Source: Paracoccaceae bacterium (lineage in GTDB: Bacteria; Pseudomonadota; Alphaproteobacteria; Rhodobacterales; Rhodobacteraceae). From it: 61,620 nucleotides of DNA. The DNA lies in contig JANQRE010000021.1 in assembly GCA_028284705.1 (NCBI GenBank), positions 1 to 61,620 on the forward strand, written 5' to 3'. A program made the position numbers and the translations under genes. The notes under the pieces were generated by a model, which saw only the letters and a list, made by a program, of their open reading frames with translations, did no database searches and was not told where the DNA came from. Positions 45,218 through 54,866 of this stretch are shown in pieces (positions within the stretch are counted from its first letter, which is position 1; every line of letters starts with the position of its first letter).

Positions 45218-46323
45218 GGCCCAGCCGCAGGACTTCCACTGCCGGTGATTGGTTGCAGAATGATCCGCGTTGCGTTTTGCACAGTGATCACCGTTCCTGG
45301 CAGAAGTCCCGCGCGTGTACTCCGGTCGCGAGAAAATGCGGTATCGAAATCCTGCACCCGTCCGAGGATCTGCAGAAGTGCCGGTGAATTCGCGATCGCG
45401 AAATGGTTCAGCGGATCGCCATCGCGGAAAGCGGTCACGTCGATGAACGTGATGTCATATTCGGACAACTCCGAGACATCGCTGAGCCGTCCAACACGGC
45501 CCCTTTGCCCCGTGATCCGCTCAGCGAGCCCGAGCGCGCGATCATTCTCGGATGTGAACACCACGAAGGGTTGCGGCAGGGTGCCGATCTTCTCAACCTG
45601 GGTCTTGAAGAGTTGTTGATCGATGTCGGGGCTCATCAGGACAACACCGTCGATGCCCGACAGCGACTTGCCGCGGAGCCGCATCTGGCGCAGAGCTTCC
45701 ATGGTCACGAGACTACCAAGCGAATGCGCAACTACGATCACATTCTCCGCATTGCTGCGGCTCAATAGAGTGATCAGACGTTCCAGATCGTCCCGCGCAA
45801 AAAGCGCACTGTCACGGTCGTAGACATATCCGAGCGGATGTCCGGCAGAGGGCCACGAATACTGCACCGCGATCCCGGGCAAATCCAGATCATGCCCGAT
45901 CTGCGCCATTCGATAGAGCCCATCGGCAAAGCGGCTGTTGAACCCGTGAATGAAGAGCGACACTTCTCTTTCGCCACGAGGTCGCTTGGCCAGCTCTGCG
46001 TTGATCTTCCTCAGAAAACTTCTGTCGGTGTCATAGACATCGGTGCCAGCCAGAAGAAAGTGCTTCTCGGGATCGGGCGTCCCGCGCGGCCACTCGATTT
46101 TGCCAGCCTCATGAGCAGCTGGAATGGAGACCACGGCTTCGCCGAAGATCAGCCCTGTCCGTCGATCTCCCCCGAAGGGCAAGTGATCGAAACCACGATT
46201 GGTTGCGAAATAAACCGGTCGCAGGATGGAGGTAGTGGCACCGTCTGGTATGCGCGCAAGATTTCCTCGGAATGTGCATGCGGTGAGGAACACCAGCGCA
46301 AAGAGGAGGAGCGCACGGTTCAT
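45214..46323 (-). CDS. Lipoprotein alpha/beta hydrolase (DUF900-like)
   Basis: A 369-residue alpha/beta hydrolase: LFIHGFNSRFADGL, the nucleophile elbow AHSLGSL with Ser, LMSPDID and FTSENDRAL for the acid, and a histidine near PLNHFAI. The N-terminus MNRALLLFALVFLTACTF ends in a lipobox LTAC, so it is probably anchored to a membrane as a lipoprotein. The substrate is unknown; esterase-like activity is only an inference from the fold. It starts 6 nt after hslU ends and overlaps the MFS gene, suggesting it is a heat-shock co-product. Confidence 0.82.
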   Translation of the reverse strand: MNRALLLFALVFLTACTFRGNLARIPDGATTSILRPVYFATNRGFDHLPFGGDRRTGLIFGEAVVSIPAAHEAGKIEWPRGTPDPEKHFLLAGTDVYDTDRSFLRKINAELAKRPRGEREVSLFIHGFNSRFADGLYRMAQIGHDLDLPGIAVQYSWPSAGHPLGYVYDRDSALFARDDLERLITLLSRSNAENVIVVAHSLGSLVTMEALRQMRLRGKSLSGIDGVVLMSPDIDQQLFKTQVEKIGTLPQPFVVFTSENDRALGLAERITGQRGRVGRLSDVSELSEYDITFIDVTAFRDGDPLNHFAIANSPALLQILGRVQDFDTAFSRDRSTRAGLLPGTVITVQNATRIILQPITGSGSPAAGP

Positions 46324-46329
46324 CTCCGG

Positions 46330-47643
46330 TCAGAGAACATAGCGACTGACGTCAGCCGACTTGCTCAATTCTTCCAGGTGATCATTCACGAAATCTGCAT
46401 CCACAGTTACCGTTTCCCCAGCTCGGTCGGGGGCCGTGAAACTCAACTCCTCAAACACACGCTCCATAACGGTATAAAGCCGTCTCGCCCCAATATTTTC
46501 AACGCTCTGATTGACTTCTGCCGCGATTTTCGCGAGCGCCGCGATGCCGTCCTCGGTGAAAGTCACGGTCAGGTCCTCCGTCCCCATGAGAGCCGAGTAT
46601 TGCAGGGTCAGGGCGTTGTCCGTTTCCGTCAGAATACGGACAAAATCCTCTTCCGTCAGGGCCCGCAACTCGACGCGGATCGGCAAGCGCCCTTGCAACT
46701 CGGGCAGAAGATCAGAGGGTTTCGCGATGTGAAAAGCACCGGATGCGATGAACAGGACATGGTCGGTTTTTACCGGCCCATGTTTGGTGGAGACGGTTGT
46801 TCCCTCGATCAATGGCAGCAAATCGCGTTGCACGCCCTCGCGAGAGACATCCGCTCCGCGCGCGTCAGAGCGGGCGCAGACCTTGTCGATCTCATCAAGA
46901 AACACGATGCCGTTCTGTTCGACGGCATCAATCGCGGCCTGCGTCACCGCTTCCTGGTCCAAAAGCTTGTCGGCCTCTTCCTCGATCAGCAGATCGTAGC
47001 TCGCAGCCACCGTCATCTTGCGTCGTGTGGTGCGACCGCCCATAGCTTTGCCGAAGATATCTCCGAGGTTCATCGCCCCACCTCCGGCCATGCCACCGGG
47101 TTGGCCCGGGATTTCGAACATTCCAAACGGATTGGAATTGTCGGCGACATCCAGCTCGATCTCTTTGTCGTCCAGCAACCCATCGCGAAGCTTCTTGCGG
47201 AACATCTCCCGGGTGCCGTCGCGCGCGCCGTCGCCAGCCAAAGCCGAAATGACCCGCTCCTCTGCCGCTTCATGTGCAGCCGTCTTGACGTCTTCGCGCA
47301 TCTGCTCGCGCACCATAATGATCGCCGCATCAACCAGATCGCGAATGATCTGCTCGACATCGCGGCCGACATAGCCAACTTCGGTGAACTTCGTCGCTTC
47401 GACCTTCAGAAATGGCGCCTTTGCAAGACGAGCCAGCCGACGCGAAATTTCCGTCTTACCGACGCCGGTTGGGCCAATCATCAGGATATTCTTGGGATAG
47501 ACTTCATCGCGCAGATCGTCGCTTAACTGCTTGCGCCGCCAACGATTGCGCAGGGCTACGGCCACAGCGCGCTTGGCATCCTTTTGACCAATGATGAAAC
47601 GGTCGAGTTCCGAGACGATTTCGCGCGGGGTTAGATCGGTCAC
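46330..47643 (-). CDS. hslU: ATP-dependent protease ATPase subunit HslU
   Basis: AAA+ unfoldase of the HslVU (ClpYQ) protease. It has 437 residues: [15 protein letters not shown] at the N-terminus, Walker A GPTGVGKT (57-64), the pore motif [12 protein letters not shown], an I domain (about 110-240) with a Gly/Met-rich stretch, Walker [10 protein letters not shown], and a C-terminus ending SRYVL that activates HslV. The start is GTG at 47643. The partner hslV is 2.2 kb upstream on the same strand, separated by two unrelated genes. Confidence 0.97.
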   Translation of the reverse strand: MTDLTPREIVSELDRFIIGQKDAKRAVAVALRNRWRRKQLSDDLRDEVYPKNILMIGPTGVGKTEISRRLARLAKAPFLKVEATKFTEVGYVGRDVEQIIRDLVDAAIIMVREQMREDVKTAAHEAAEERVISALAGDGARDGTREMFRKKLRDGLLDDKEIELDVADNSNPFGMFEIPGQPGGMAGGGAMNLGDIFGKAMGGRTTRRKMTVAASYDLLIEEEADKLLDQEAVTQAAIDAVEQNGIVFLDEIDKVCARSDARGADVSREGVQRDLLPLIEGTTVSTKHGPVKTDHVLFIASGAFHIAKPSDLLPELQGRLPIRVELRALTEEDFVRILTETDNALTLQYSALMGTEDLTVTFTEDGIAALAKIAAEVNQSVENIGARRLYTVMERVFEELSFTAPDRAGETVTVDADFVNDHLEELSKSADVSRYVL

Positions 47644-47674
47644 GTGAGAAGTCCTAATTCTTGGTATCGCTCAG

Positions 47675-47702
47675 ACATAGGCGCGTAGGGCACAGACACA
47701 AG
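47675..47702 (-). promoter_or_regulatory. Heat-shock (RpoH) promoter of hslU
   Basis: On the minus strand CTTG (47699-47702), a 17-nt spacer, then CCTATGT (47675-47681), the same pattern as at dnaK. It lies 30 to 60 bp before the hslU start and thus probably drives hslU, the hydrolase and the MFS gene. Confidence 0.7.
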
Positions 47703-47800
47703 GCATGGTTTCACGCGCTTTAACGATTGTGTGACGGGGGGTAGCGCGAATGCGCAGGAGTGTCGATAGTGCCTCCAACATCACGATAAGGAGCCCCCAG

Positions 47801-48172
47801 ATGGATCGTCGTCTCTTCCTCACCGCTGCTGTCGGCCTTGGCGCAGTAGCAGCTCTTCCTGCGATTGCCGGTGGTCATGGCCGCCTCGGCAAATTCAAAG
47901 GTGCAAGCAACCATGTCACCACAGGCACGGCCGAGTTGACCAAAGATTCCGTGCAGCTTCTGTCTGATTTTACCTTTGACGGTGCGCCTGATCCGAAAGT
48001 GGCGCTGGGGAAGGATGGCTATGATAAAAACACGCTGATGGGCCCGCTCAAGAAGAACACAGGTGCCTCGACCTACAAACTGCCCGCCGGCATCAACCCC
48101 GATGATTACAATGAGGTCTGGATTTGGTGCGAGCGGTTCAACGTGCCTCTGGGCGTCGCCAAACTCGGCTAA
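47801..48172 (+). CDS. Secreted DM13-domain protein
   Basis: A 123-residue protein. The N-terminus MDRRLFLTAAVGLGAVAALP has an Arg-Arg pair before a hydrophobic stretch, so it is exported, perhaps by Tat. The rest resembles a DM13 domain: GTAELTKDSVQLLSDFTFDGAPDPKV split as two runs, YKLPAGINPDDYNEVWIW, and one cysteine in WCERFNVP. DM13 domains are proposed to take part in electron transfer or redox reactions outside the cytoplasm. A GATAAGGAG site precedes the ATG at 47801. It is on the opposite strand to the hsl genes and lies between them. Confidence 0.78.
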   Translation: MDRRLFLTAAVGLGAVAALPAIAGGHGRLGKFKGASNHVTTGTAELTKDSVQLLSDFTFDGAPDPKVALGKDGYDKNTLMGPLKKNTGASTYKLPAGINPDDYNEVWIWCERFNVPLGVAKLG

Positions 48173-48175
48173 GCT

Positions 48176-49264
48176 CTATTTAGGGACCGCTAGCCCATCG
48201 GCGTAAGGTGGCAGGCGGTCTTTACCCGGAAAATCCGGTAGCGCGCCCATCACCAGGGCGCGCATTTGTGTCCAGAAGGCGCCAAGACCGGTGACAAAGG
48301 CCCCCAAGACCAGAAGTGTCAGCACCGGCGCCCAGTCGGTGCCGGTATCCGCAATCGCCCCCGCGATCAGGAGCCCCATATAGATCAACCCTGCGGTCAG
48401 GAAGCTGCGTCGGTCGATGATGATTGCCAGAAGCGTGAATACAATCAGTGCGACAATTGCCAATGTGGTGCCGACCAAGCCTCCGACCTGATAGTTCGAC
48501 ATCACCAGCGTGTTCACGAGGGCAGGGGCCGCGAGCAAATGCAGCCAGAACGCCGTCGAGGCATAGCGACTAACGCGGTGCGGGTCCTTGATGTCGAATG
48601 AGATGGCAGCGATGAACGCGATCACACCAAACACGAGCGTACCGACCGCCACGTGGGGCGCGCCGCGCAGATCGAAGAAACTCGTTGGATCGTCGATGGT
48701 TTGAAGTAAGGCCGGATCGATCATTCCGATGACGCCAAAGATCGCGATCAACCCAAAGATCCCCAATGGCACCATCGTAAAGGGCGGGCGGAACAGTCTG
48801 AAATAGCCAAGCATCATGGCCATACCGACAACTCCGAGGATCAATAGATCTCTCGGCAGGGGCTCCGGCTTGTCCCAAATCGTGAGTGCCGTGATGACGA
48901 AGCCACCGCTCAACGCAAATGAAATGCACAAAGCGATGGATGGCAAACTCATCCGCCGTTTGCGCGTGAAATAGAATGCGAAAGCAACCGAGAGGGCTGC
49001 AGCGACGAATGGTATGGACGCACCGTCGCCGAAGATTGCGGACAGGCCGAGCAATCCGGAGATGAGCAAAACCAGCCCAACAGTCACAAATATCTCGGCA
49101 AAGCCTTTGAACAGCTCAAACGGCTCGTCATCGCCGATCATATTTGCCCGGTAACCCTGGCGCTGATCCGCCAGCGCAATCAACCGGGTCGCTTGCGCCT
49201 CATCGAGAATGCCGGAGGCGACCGCCGCCCGCAGATCGTCTCGAGAGACGCCCGCCTCAGCCAC
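48176..49264 (-). CDS. Multi-spanning membrane protein of unknown function
   Basis: A 362-residue protein that I do not recognise by family with certainty; its form resembles DUF2157-type membrane proteins. A cytoplasmic N-terminus ([20 protein letters not shown], with a helical '[14 protein letters not shown]' stretch) of about 50 residues precedes about 10 hydrophobic segments; the C-terminal 30 residues are hydrophilic. Its start overlaps the hslV stop by 8 nt, so it is translated from the hslV mRNA and is likely raised under heat shock. Confidence 0.75.
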   Translation of the reverse strand: MAEAGVSRDDLRAAVASGILDEAQATRLIALADQRQGYRANMIGDDEPFELFKGFAEIFVTVGLVLLISGLLGLSAIFGDGASIPFVAAALSVAFAFYFTRKRRMSLPSIALCISFALSGGFVITALTIWDKPEPLPRDLLILGVVGMAMMLGYFRLFRPPFTMVPLGIFGLIAIFGVIGMIDPALLQTIDDPTSFFDLRGAPHVAVGTLVFGVIAFIAAISFDIKDPHRVSRYASTAFWLHLLAAPALVNTLVMSNYQVGGLVGTTLAIVALIVFTLLAIIIDRRSFLTAGLIYMGLLIAGAIADTGTDWAPVLTLLVLGAFVTGLGAFWTQMRALVMGALPDFPGKDRLPPYADGLAVPK

Positions 49265-49814
49265 TGATCGTTTCCACCGTCAGATTGCCATTGGTGTAGA
49301 CGCAGATATCGGCCGCAATCGCCATCGCCTCTCGCGCGATGGTTTCGGCATCCTTGTCGCTTCCCATCAGGGCCCGCCCAGCGGCCAGCGCGTAGTTCCC
49401 GCCAGACCCGATCGCGGTGATGTCATGTTCCGGCTCCAGAACATCGCCTGCACCGGTGATCACGAAGAGATCGCTCCCATCCGAGACAATCAGCATCGCT
49501 TCGAGGTTCTTGAGGTATTTGTCCATCCGCCAGTCCTTGGCGAGCTCAACAGCCGCCCGCGCCAACTGCCCGGGGGTGGCTTCCAGTTTGGTCTCTAGCC
49601 GCTCCAGCAGAGTAAACGCATCCGCCGTCGATCCGGCAAAACCAGCCACAACATCCATGCCGCCCGGTTTGATCCGCCGCACCTTCTTCGCGGTGCCTTT
49701 GATGACGGTCTGACCGAGGGACACTTGACCATCACCCGCAATCACGACTTTTCCGCCTTTGCGCACGCCAATGATCGTCGTGCCGTGCCAACCGGGAAAA
49801 TCTGTCTCAGCCAT
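49257..49814 (-). CDS. hslV: ATP-dependent protease peptidase subunit HslV
   Basis: Threonine peptidase of HslVU. It has 185 residues. The catalytic threonine is expected at HG|TT in [16 protein letters not shown] (Thr12), after an 11-residue propeptide; E. coli HslV loses only the initial Met. The core [20 protein letters not shown] and [18 protein letters not shown] are typical. The start is ATG at 49814; ATG at 49820 and 49838 are in-frame alternatives. The downstream gene overlaps it by 8 nt. Confidence 0.95.
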   Translation of the reverse strand: MAETDFPGWHGTTIIGVRKGGKVVIAGDGQVSLGQTVIKGTAKKVRRIKPGGMDVVAGFAGSTADAFTLLERLETKLEATPGQLARAAVELAKDWRMDKYLKNLEAMLIVSDGSDLFVITGAGDVLEPEHDITAIGSGGNYALAAGRALMGSDKDAETIAREAMAIAADICVYTNGNLTVETISG

Positions 49815-49835
49815 GCCCATCTCCTCAATTCGCCT

Positions 49836-49865
49836 CATATAGGCATGCCCGACGCGACATGCAAA
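49836..49865 (-). promoter_or_regulatory. Probable RpoH-type promoter of hslV
   Basis: On the minus strand TTTG (49862-49865, in CTTTGC), an 18-nt spacer, then CCTATATG (49836-49843). The -10 is as at dnaK, but the -35 has TTTG instead of CTTG. The start of transcription would be close to the hslV ATG, which favours the ATG at 49814 over 49838. Confidence 0.5.
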
Positions 49866-49908
49866 GATCGACCGTGGGCTTCATTCTGGCGAAAATACTC
49901 CGGGGAGC

Positions 49909-49952
49909 GCGAGGGGCTGGCCCCTCGCATCGGTCGGATTTCCAAAGGAAAT
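49909..49952 (-). terminator. Stem-loops after infB
   Basis: Two perfect hairpins: GCGAGGGG (49909-49916)/CCCCTCGC (49921-49928) with tetraloop CTGG, and ATTTCC (49938-49943)/GGAAAT (49947-49952) with loop AAA. They sit 13 to 56 nt after the infB stop on the minus strand. No clean T-tract follows the GC-rich stem, so termination may be weak or Rho-assisted. The surrounding block (49881-49928) looks like a repeat-type intergenic element. Confidence 0.45.
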
Positions 49953-49964
49953 TCGAAATCGGGA

Positions 49965-52442
49965 TCAGAGCGTGCGCTCGACCTCTTCGCGCTCAAAAAT
50001 CTCGATCACATCGCCCTGGCGGATGTCATCATAGTTCTCAAACGCCATACCGCATTCCTGACCGGAGATCACTTCAGGCACTTCATCCTTGAAGCGCTTC
50101 AGTGTTTTCAGCGTGCCTTCATGGATCACGACATTGTCGCGCAATAGACGGACGCCGGCAGACCGCCGCGCCACGCCTTCTGTCACGAGACAGCCCGCAA
50201 CATTGCCGACACCGGTGACGCGGAAAACCTCCTTGATCTCGGCATAACCGATGAAGTTCTCTTTGATTTCTGCAGACAAGAGGCCCGAGGCGGCGGATTT
50301 TACATCATCCACAAGGTCGTAGATGACCGAGTAATAGCGGATCTCGATACCCTTTTGGTTCGCGGAATTCCGCGCTGGTGCATTCGCGCGCACGTTGAAC
50401 CCAAAGACAGGCGCGCCAGAGGCTTCTGCCAGACCGATATCGGATTCCGTGATCGCACCCACACCGGAGTGCAGAACGCGCACGCGCACCTCTTCGTTGC
50501 CGATCTTTTCCATCGCCTGAACAATGGCTTCGGCGGAACCCTGCACGTCAGCCTTCACGACAATCGGCATCTCCGAGACATTTTCGTCCGCCTTCGCATT
50601 CGCCATGAGCTGTTCAAGCGTCGTCGCCGCACCGGCGGCTGCCAGTTTGTCCTTGGCGGCTTTCTCGCGGTATTCAGCGATTTCGCGGGCCTGTGCCTCT
50701 GTATCGACCACATTCAAAACGTCGCCCGCTTCTGGCGTACCGTTCAGACCAAGCACTTCGACGGGAACCGAAGGACCTGCTTCTTTCACGCGCTTGCCCT
50801 GGTCGTTCTCCATCGCGCGGACTTTGCCCCATTGTTCACCCACGACGAAGATATCGCCCTGTTTGAGTGTGCCGTTCTGCACGAGAACGGTGGCGACCGG
50901 ACCGCGGCCCACATCGAGCTGCGCTTCGATCACGGCACCGGACGCGGCGCGGTTCGGGTTGGCTTTCAGTTCCAGAATTTCGGCCTGCAGTGCGATGGCT
51001 TCCAGCAGGTCATCAAGGCCATCCCCCGTGATTGCGGAGACCTCGACGTCTTGCACTTCGCCGGACATCTTCTCGACGATCACTTCGTGCTGCAGGAGGT
51101 CAGTACGGACTTTGTCCGGATCGGCCGCCGGCAGGTCGCATTTGTTGATCGCCACGATCATCGGCACTTCCGCCGCTTTGGCGTGGTTGATCGCTTCCAC
51201 CGTCTGCGGCATGACCGCGTCATCTGCAGCCACAACAAGCACAACAATATCAGTGACTTGCGCGCCACGGGCTCGCATCGATGTAAACGCCGCGTGGCCG
51301 GGTGTGTCGAGGAAGGTCAGCTTTTTGCCGTCCTGTTCCACCTGATACGCGCCGATATGCTGGGTGATTCCACCGGCTTCACCGGCCACAACGCGAGCAT
51401 TTCGAATGGCGTCGAGGACGGAGGTTTTGCCGTGATCAACGTGGCCCATGACGGTGATGACCGGCGGCCGCGGCTCTAGGTCTTCGGCCTTGTCTTCGGT
51501 CGTCTCAATCACGTCTTCGACGTCAGCCTCGGAAACGCGCACAACATTGTGGCCAAACTCTTCGATGATCAGTTCCGCGGTATCAGCATCGATTGTCTGA
51601 GTTTGGGTCGCCATGATGCCGTTGGTCATCAGCGCTTTCACAACATCCGCAACCTTCTCGGACATCCGGTTGGCAAGCTCCGAGACCATGATCGCCTCGG
51701 GCAATTGCACATCACGGACAACCTTTTCGCGCTCCTGAGATCCGCCCATCGCTTTTTGGCGTGCGCGTTCCTGCTTGCGCTTCATTGCAGCGAGGGACTT
51801 CTGACGCCCGCCTTCGCCCCCGGCCAGGGCCTGGTTCAGGGTCAATTTGCCTGAGCGGCGCCCATCATCACGACCGCCACGCGGCTTGCCGCGGTCCCGA
51901 TCATCACGCTCCTTACGGGCAGGCGCAGGTTTATTCGGTGCACCACGACCCGAAGGCGCGGCAGCTTGTGCATCGGCAGGGCTTGGCGCGGGCTCGGCGG
52001 GACGCGCTTTCGCAGCGGCTTCTTCCGCCTTCTTGCGCGCGTCCTCTTCTTCCTTCGCCTTCAGCGCCTCTTCGCGCTCTTTTTCCTCACGTTCCTTGGC
52101 CTCGGCCTCAGCGCGGCGACGTTCACGCTCTTCGGCGCGGGATTTCTCTTCTTCCTCGCGACGCTTGGCGTCTGCCTCTTCCTGCTCCTTCGCCGCCTGA
52201 AGGGCTTTCATCCGGCGTTCCATCTCCGCATCGGAGATACCGGCAGGGCGCTTGGAAGGATCGCTTTTGACTGGGGCTGCGGGTGCTGCAGGTTTGGACG
52301 CACCGGGTTTGGGCACGACAACGCGTTTGCGTTTCGTTTCCACCACCACATTCTTGGTCCGGCCATGCGAAAAGCTCTGTTTCACATTACCCGGGCGTGC
52401 GCCCTTCAGACCGAGTGTCTTTTTACCGTCACTATCGCTCAT
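49965..52442 (-). CDS. infB: Translation initiation factor IF-2
   Basis: GTPase that recruits fMet-tRNA to the 30S subunit and promotes subunit joining. It has 825 residues: an N-terminal IF2N-like region, a highly charged Glu/Lys/Arg/Ala-rich segment (about 60-170), a Pro/Arg-rich stretch, then the G domain with GHVDHGKT (about 332-339), DTPGHAAF and NKCDLP, and the C-terminal domains with [13 protein letters not shown]. Last gene of rimP-nusA-ylxR-infB, 9 nt after ylxR. Confidence 0.97.
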   Translation of the reverse strand: MSDSDGKKTLGLKGARPGNVKQSFSHGRTKNVVVETKRKRVVVPKPGASKPAAPAAPVKSDPSKRPAGISDAEMERRMKALQAAKEQEEADAKRREEEEKSRAEERERRRAEAEAKEREEKEREEALKAKEEEDARKKAEEAAAKARPAEPAPSPADAQAAAPSGRGAPNKPAPARKERDDRDRGKPRGGRDDGRRSGKLTLNQALAGGEGGRQKSLAAMKRKQERARQKAMGGSQEREKVVRDVQLPEAIMVSELANRMSEKVADVVKALMTNGIMATQTQTIDADTAELIIEEFGHNVVRVSEADVEDVIETTEDKAEDLEPRPPVITVMGHVDHGKTSVLDAIRNARVVAGEAGGITQHIGAYQVEQDGKKLTFLDTPGHAAFTSMRARGAQVTDIVVLVVAADDAVMPQTVEAINHAKAAEVPMIVAINKCDLPAADPDKVRTDLLQHEVIVEKMSGEVQDVEVSAITGDGLDDLLEAIALQAEILELKANPNRAASGAVIEAQLDVGRGPVATVLVQNGTLKQGDIFVVGEQWGKVRAMENDQGKRVKEAGPSVPVEVLGLNGTPEAGDVLNVVDTEAQAREIAEYREKAAKDKLAAAGAATTLEQLMANAKADENVSEMPIVVKADVQGSAEAIVQAMEKIGNEEVRVRVLHSGVGAITESDIGLAEASGAPVFGFNVRANAPARNSANQKGIEIRYYSVIYDLVDDVKSAASGLLSAEIKENFIGYAEIKEVFRVTGVGNVAGCLVTEGVARRSAGVRLLRDNVVIHEGTLKTLKRFKDEVPEVISGQECGMAFENYDDIRQGDVIEIFEREEVERTL

Positions 52443-52451
52443 GCGTCGTCT

Positions 52452-53072
52452 TCATCCTCTACGGGCGGGTTTTCCGCCATCATTGAAACGGACACCCTTT
52501 AGCCGTTTGCCTTCAACAATAACTTGATTGCTGAGTCCACCCGCTAATAAGGCGCCATGTATCACACTTTCTCGGCCAAATGCCAAACCCATTTCCTGAG
52601 CCGTCAAAGAGCCAATAAATACGTCTTTTCCGGGCGGTGAGCGGAGTTTTGACTTCCCCCTCTCCGACCCGTCACTGGCCTGAAGCAGAACCCGCGCCTG
52701 TTCCGTCTCCAAAGCCGATTTTACCTTCTCGTAGCCGGCAATCGCTTGTCCGGCTTTGCGCGCCAGCGAGATCAGATCGACCAAGCGCCGCGCCAGTAGC
52801 GTTTCGGTTTGCGCGACCAGATCGTCCGGCACGGTGACCTGCGTCTTGGCCGAGCGCGAGAAGGCGCTTTTCTTGATCGCAGCTTCCAGCGCATCGCGTT
52901 TCGCCGACACCCACATGCCGCGACCCGGCAATTTGCCCGTCACGTCCGGGACGGCTTGGCCTTCTGGGCCGATCACGAACCGGATCATGCGCTCCGGATC
53001 ACGAGTCTCGCCCGTCGCGATGCAGCGACGTTCAGGACCGTCCTTCAGTTTTGCTCGACCGCCGCGGCTCAT
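52452..53072 (-). CDS. YlxR family RNA-binding protein fused to an L7Ae-like domain
   Basis: A 206-residue protein. The N-terminal YlxR/DUF448 domain shows ERRCIATGETRDPERMIRFV and GRGMWVSAKRDALE; the C-terminal half (about 100-206) resembles the L7Ae/L30e family RNA-binding fold (DLISLARKAGQAIAGYEKV). In Firmicutes ylxR and ylxQ (L7Ae-like) are separate adjacent genes between nusA and infB; here they are one protein. RNA binding in nusA-infB expression is an inference. It sits 24 nt after nusA. Confidence 0.9.
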   Translation of the reverse strand: MSRGGRAKLKDGPERRCIATGETRDPERMIRFVIGPEGQAVPDVTGKLPGRGMWVSAKRDALEAAIKKSAFSRSAKTQVTVPDDLVAQTETLLARRLVDLISLARKAGQAIAGYEKVKSALETEQARVLLQASDGSERGKSKLRSPPGKDVFIGSLTAQEMGLAFGRESVIHGALLAGGLSNQVIVEGKRLKGVRFNDGGKPARRG

Positions 53073-53096
53073 AGCCCGGAACTCCGAGGCCTGAGA

Positions 53097-54866
53097 TCAG
53101 GCCCCGGCCTCCTCTTGAGCAAGCTCTTCGCCCTCGACCGCGTCTTCTTTGGTCACCAGGTCGGCGGGATCAACCCAGCCGAGCTGGATGCGCGCGGTCA
53201 TCACCAGGTTTTGCGCCTCTTCAAGGGTGACATCGAAAGGTTCCAACACGCCGTCATCCTTGATGCGCTCCCCATCGACCGTGGTCCAGCCACCGGCCAG
53301 TTCCCAGTCCGCGCAGGTCGCGAAGTCTTCCAGCGTCTTCACGTCGTCTTTTGTCAGCGCCTCTACCATTTGGGGTGTCAGGCCTTCGAATTCAATCAGG
53401 CTGTCCTGAGCGCCAAGTTCGCGGGCATTCTCCAGAGCCTTCTTGTTTTGCGCATCGATGAAGTCGCGCGCACGCGCCTGCAGCTCGCCTGCGGTTTCTT
53501 CGTCGACACCGTCGATGACCAGCAGTTCCTCGACTTCGACATAAGCGACCTCTTCCAGCGAGGTGAAGCCTTCGGAGACCAAGAGTTGTGCAAAGAACTC
53601 GTCCAGATCGAGCGTTTCCATGAAGAGTTTCGTGCGCTCTTCGAACTCAGCCTGACGGCGCTGCGATTCCTCTTCTTCGGTCATGATATCGATATCGAGA
53701 CCGGTGAGTTGCGAGGCCAGGCGCACGTTCTGACCACGGCGACCGATGGCCAGCGACAGTTGCTCTTCCGGCACGACAACTTCGATCCGTTCAGCGTCCT
53801 CATCCAGAACAACCTTGGAGACCTCAGCAGGTTGCAGCGCGTTCACCAGGAAGGTCGGCATGTCCTCATTCCACGGAATGATGTCGATCTTCTCGCCCTG
53901 CAGCTCGTTCACAACCGCCTGCACGCGGGAACCGCGCATACCGACACAGGCCCCGACCGGGTCAATGGAGTTGTCGTAAGAGATCACCGCGATCTTCGCG
54001 CGCGAGCCTGGGTCGCGGGCCACGGCCTTGATCTCGATGATCCCGTCATAAATCTCCGGCACTTCCATCTTGAAGAGTTCCGCCATGAATTCAGGTGCCG
54101 TGCGGCTGAGGAAAATCTGTGGGCCGCGCGGTTCGCGACGCACGTCTTTGATGTAAACGCGGATGCGGTCATTCGGGCGATAGGCCTCGCGACCGATCTT
54201 CTCGTTGCGGCGTAGAACAGCTTCTCCGCGACCGATATCGACGATCACATTGCCATATTCCTCCCGCTTCACGAGACCGTTGATGATTGTACCGGCGCGA
54301 TCCTTGAATTCCTCGAACTGACGCTCACGCTCGGCTTCGCGGACCTTCTGCAGGATCACCTGTTTTGCCGATTGTGCGGCGATCCGGCCCATATCCACGG
54401 GCGGGACTTCGTCGACCAATTCGTCGCCAATACCCGGCGCGGCAGATTGATCCACACCATCCATCATGGCTTTGTCCAGCTCGCTTGGCGCACCGAAATG
54501 GAACCGGCGGATATTCAGTGTCTGAGGTTCTTCCCCTTCCACTTCTATATGTACGATGCCGGGTGTGACGAAATTCGCCCCACCCTGAGCCACGGCGACT
54601 TTCGCCTGTTCGGCGGTCAGTTCCGCGCGATCATTCTCAATCTCGTCATCGGCCACAACGCTGCGAACTCGGGTGAAGGTTGCGCGACCGGTTTTACGAT
54701 CGATGGAGACACGAATATCCAGCTCCGCGCCATACCGCGACTTGGCCGCCCGGGCGAGGCTTTCTTCCATTGCTTCAACGACCAGTTCCGGGTCGATCAT
54801 TTTCTCGCGGGCAACAGCCTCGGCGGTTTGCAACAGCTCAAGCTGGTTTGCAGAGGTAATGGCCAT
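53097..54866 (-). CDS. nusA: Transcription elongation/termination factor NusA
   Basis: Binds RNA polymerase and modulates pausing, termination and antitermination. It has 589 residues: N-terminal domain (1-130; AREKMIDPELVVEAMEESL), S1 domain with VNGLVKREEYGNVIVDIGRGEAVL-type strands, two KH domains (GACVGMRGSRVQAV; LAIGRRGQNVRLASQL), and acidic C-terminal repeats ending EELAQEEAGA. The start codon follows the rimP stop directly (no gap). Confidence 0.97.
   Translation of the reverse strand: MAITSANQLELLQTAEAVAREKMIDPELVVEAMEESLARAAKSRYGAELDIRVSIDRKTGRATFTRVRSVVADDEIENDRAELTAEQAKVAVAQGGANFVTPGIVHIEVEGEEPQTLNIRRFHFGAPSELDKAMMDGVDQSAAPGIGDELVDEVPPVDMGRIAAQSAKQVILQKVREAERERQFEEFKDRAGTIINGLVKREEYGNVIVDIGRGEAVLRRNEKIGREAYRPNDRIRVYIKDVRREPRGPQIFLSRTAPEFMAELFKMEVPEIYDGIIEIKAVARDPGSRAKIAVISYDNSIDPVGACVGMRGSRVQAVVNELQGEKIDIIPWNEDMPTFLVNALQPAEVSKVVLDEDAERIEVVVPEEQLSLAIGRRGQNVRLASQLTGLDIDIMTEEEESQRRQAEFEERTKLFMETLDLDEFFAQLLVSEGFTSLEEVAYVEVEELLVIDGVDEETAGELQARARDFIDAQNKKALENARELGAQDSLIEFEGLTPQMVEALTKDDVKTLEDFATCADWELAGGWTTVDGERIKDDGVLEPFDVTLEEAQNLVMTARIQLGWVDPADLVTKEDAVEGEELAQEEAGA

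Noticed and set aside
45838-47526. A 562-residue open frame on the plus strand opposite hslU and the hydrolase
   Set aside because: It spans two well-supported minus-strand genes with no ribosome binding site and no protein-like pattern; a GC-rich shadow.
50355-51479. A 374-residue open frame opposite infB
   Set aside because: Antisense shadow of the infB G domain, with no plausible start signal.
52809-54215. A 468-residue open frame opposite ylxR and nusA
   Set aside because: Antisense shadow; it crosses two real genes and has low-complexity composition.
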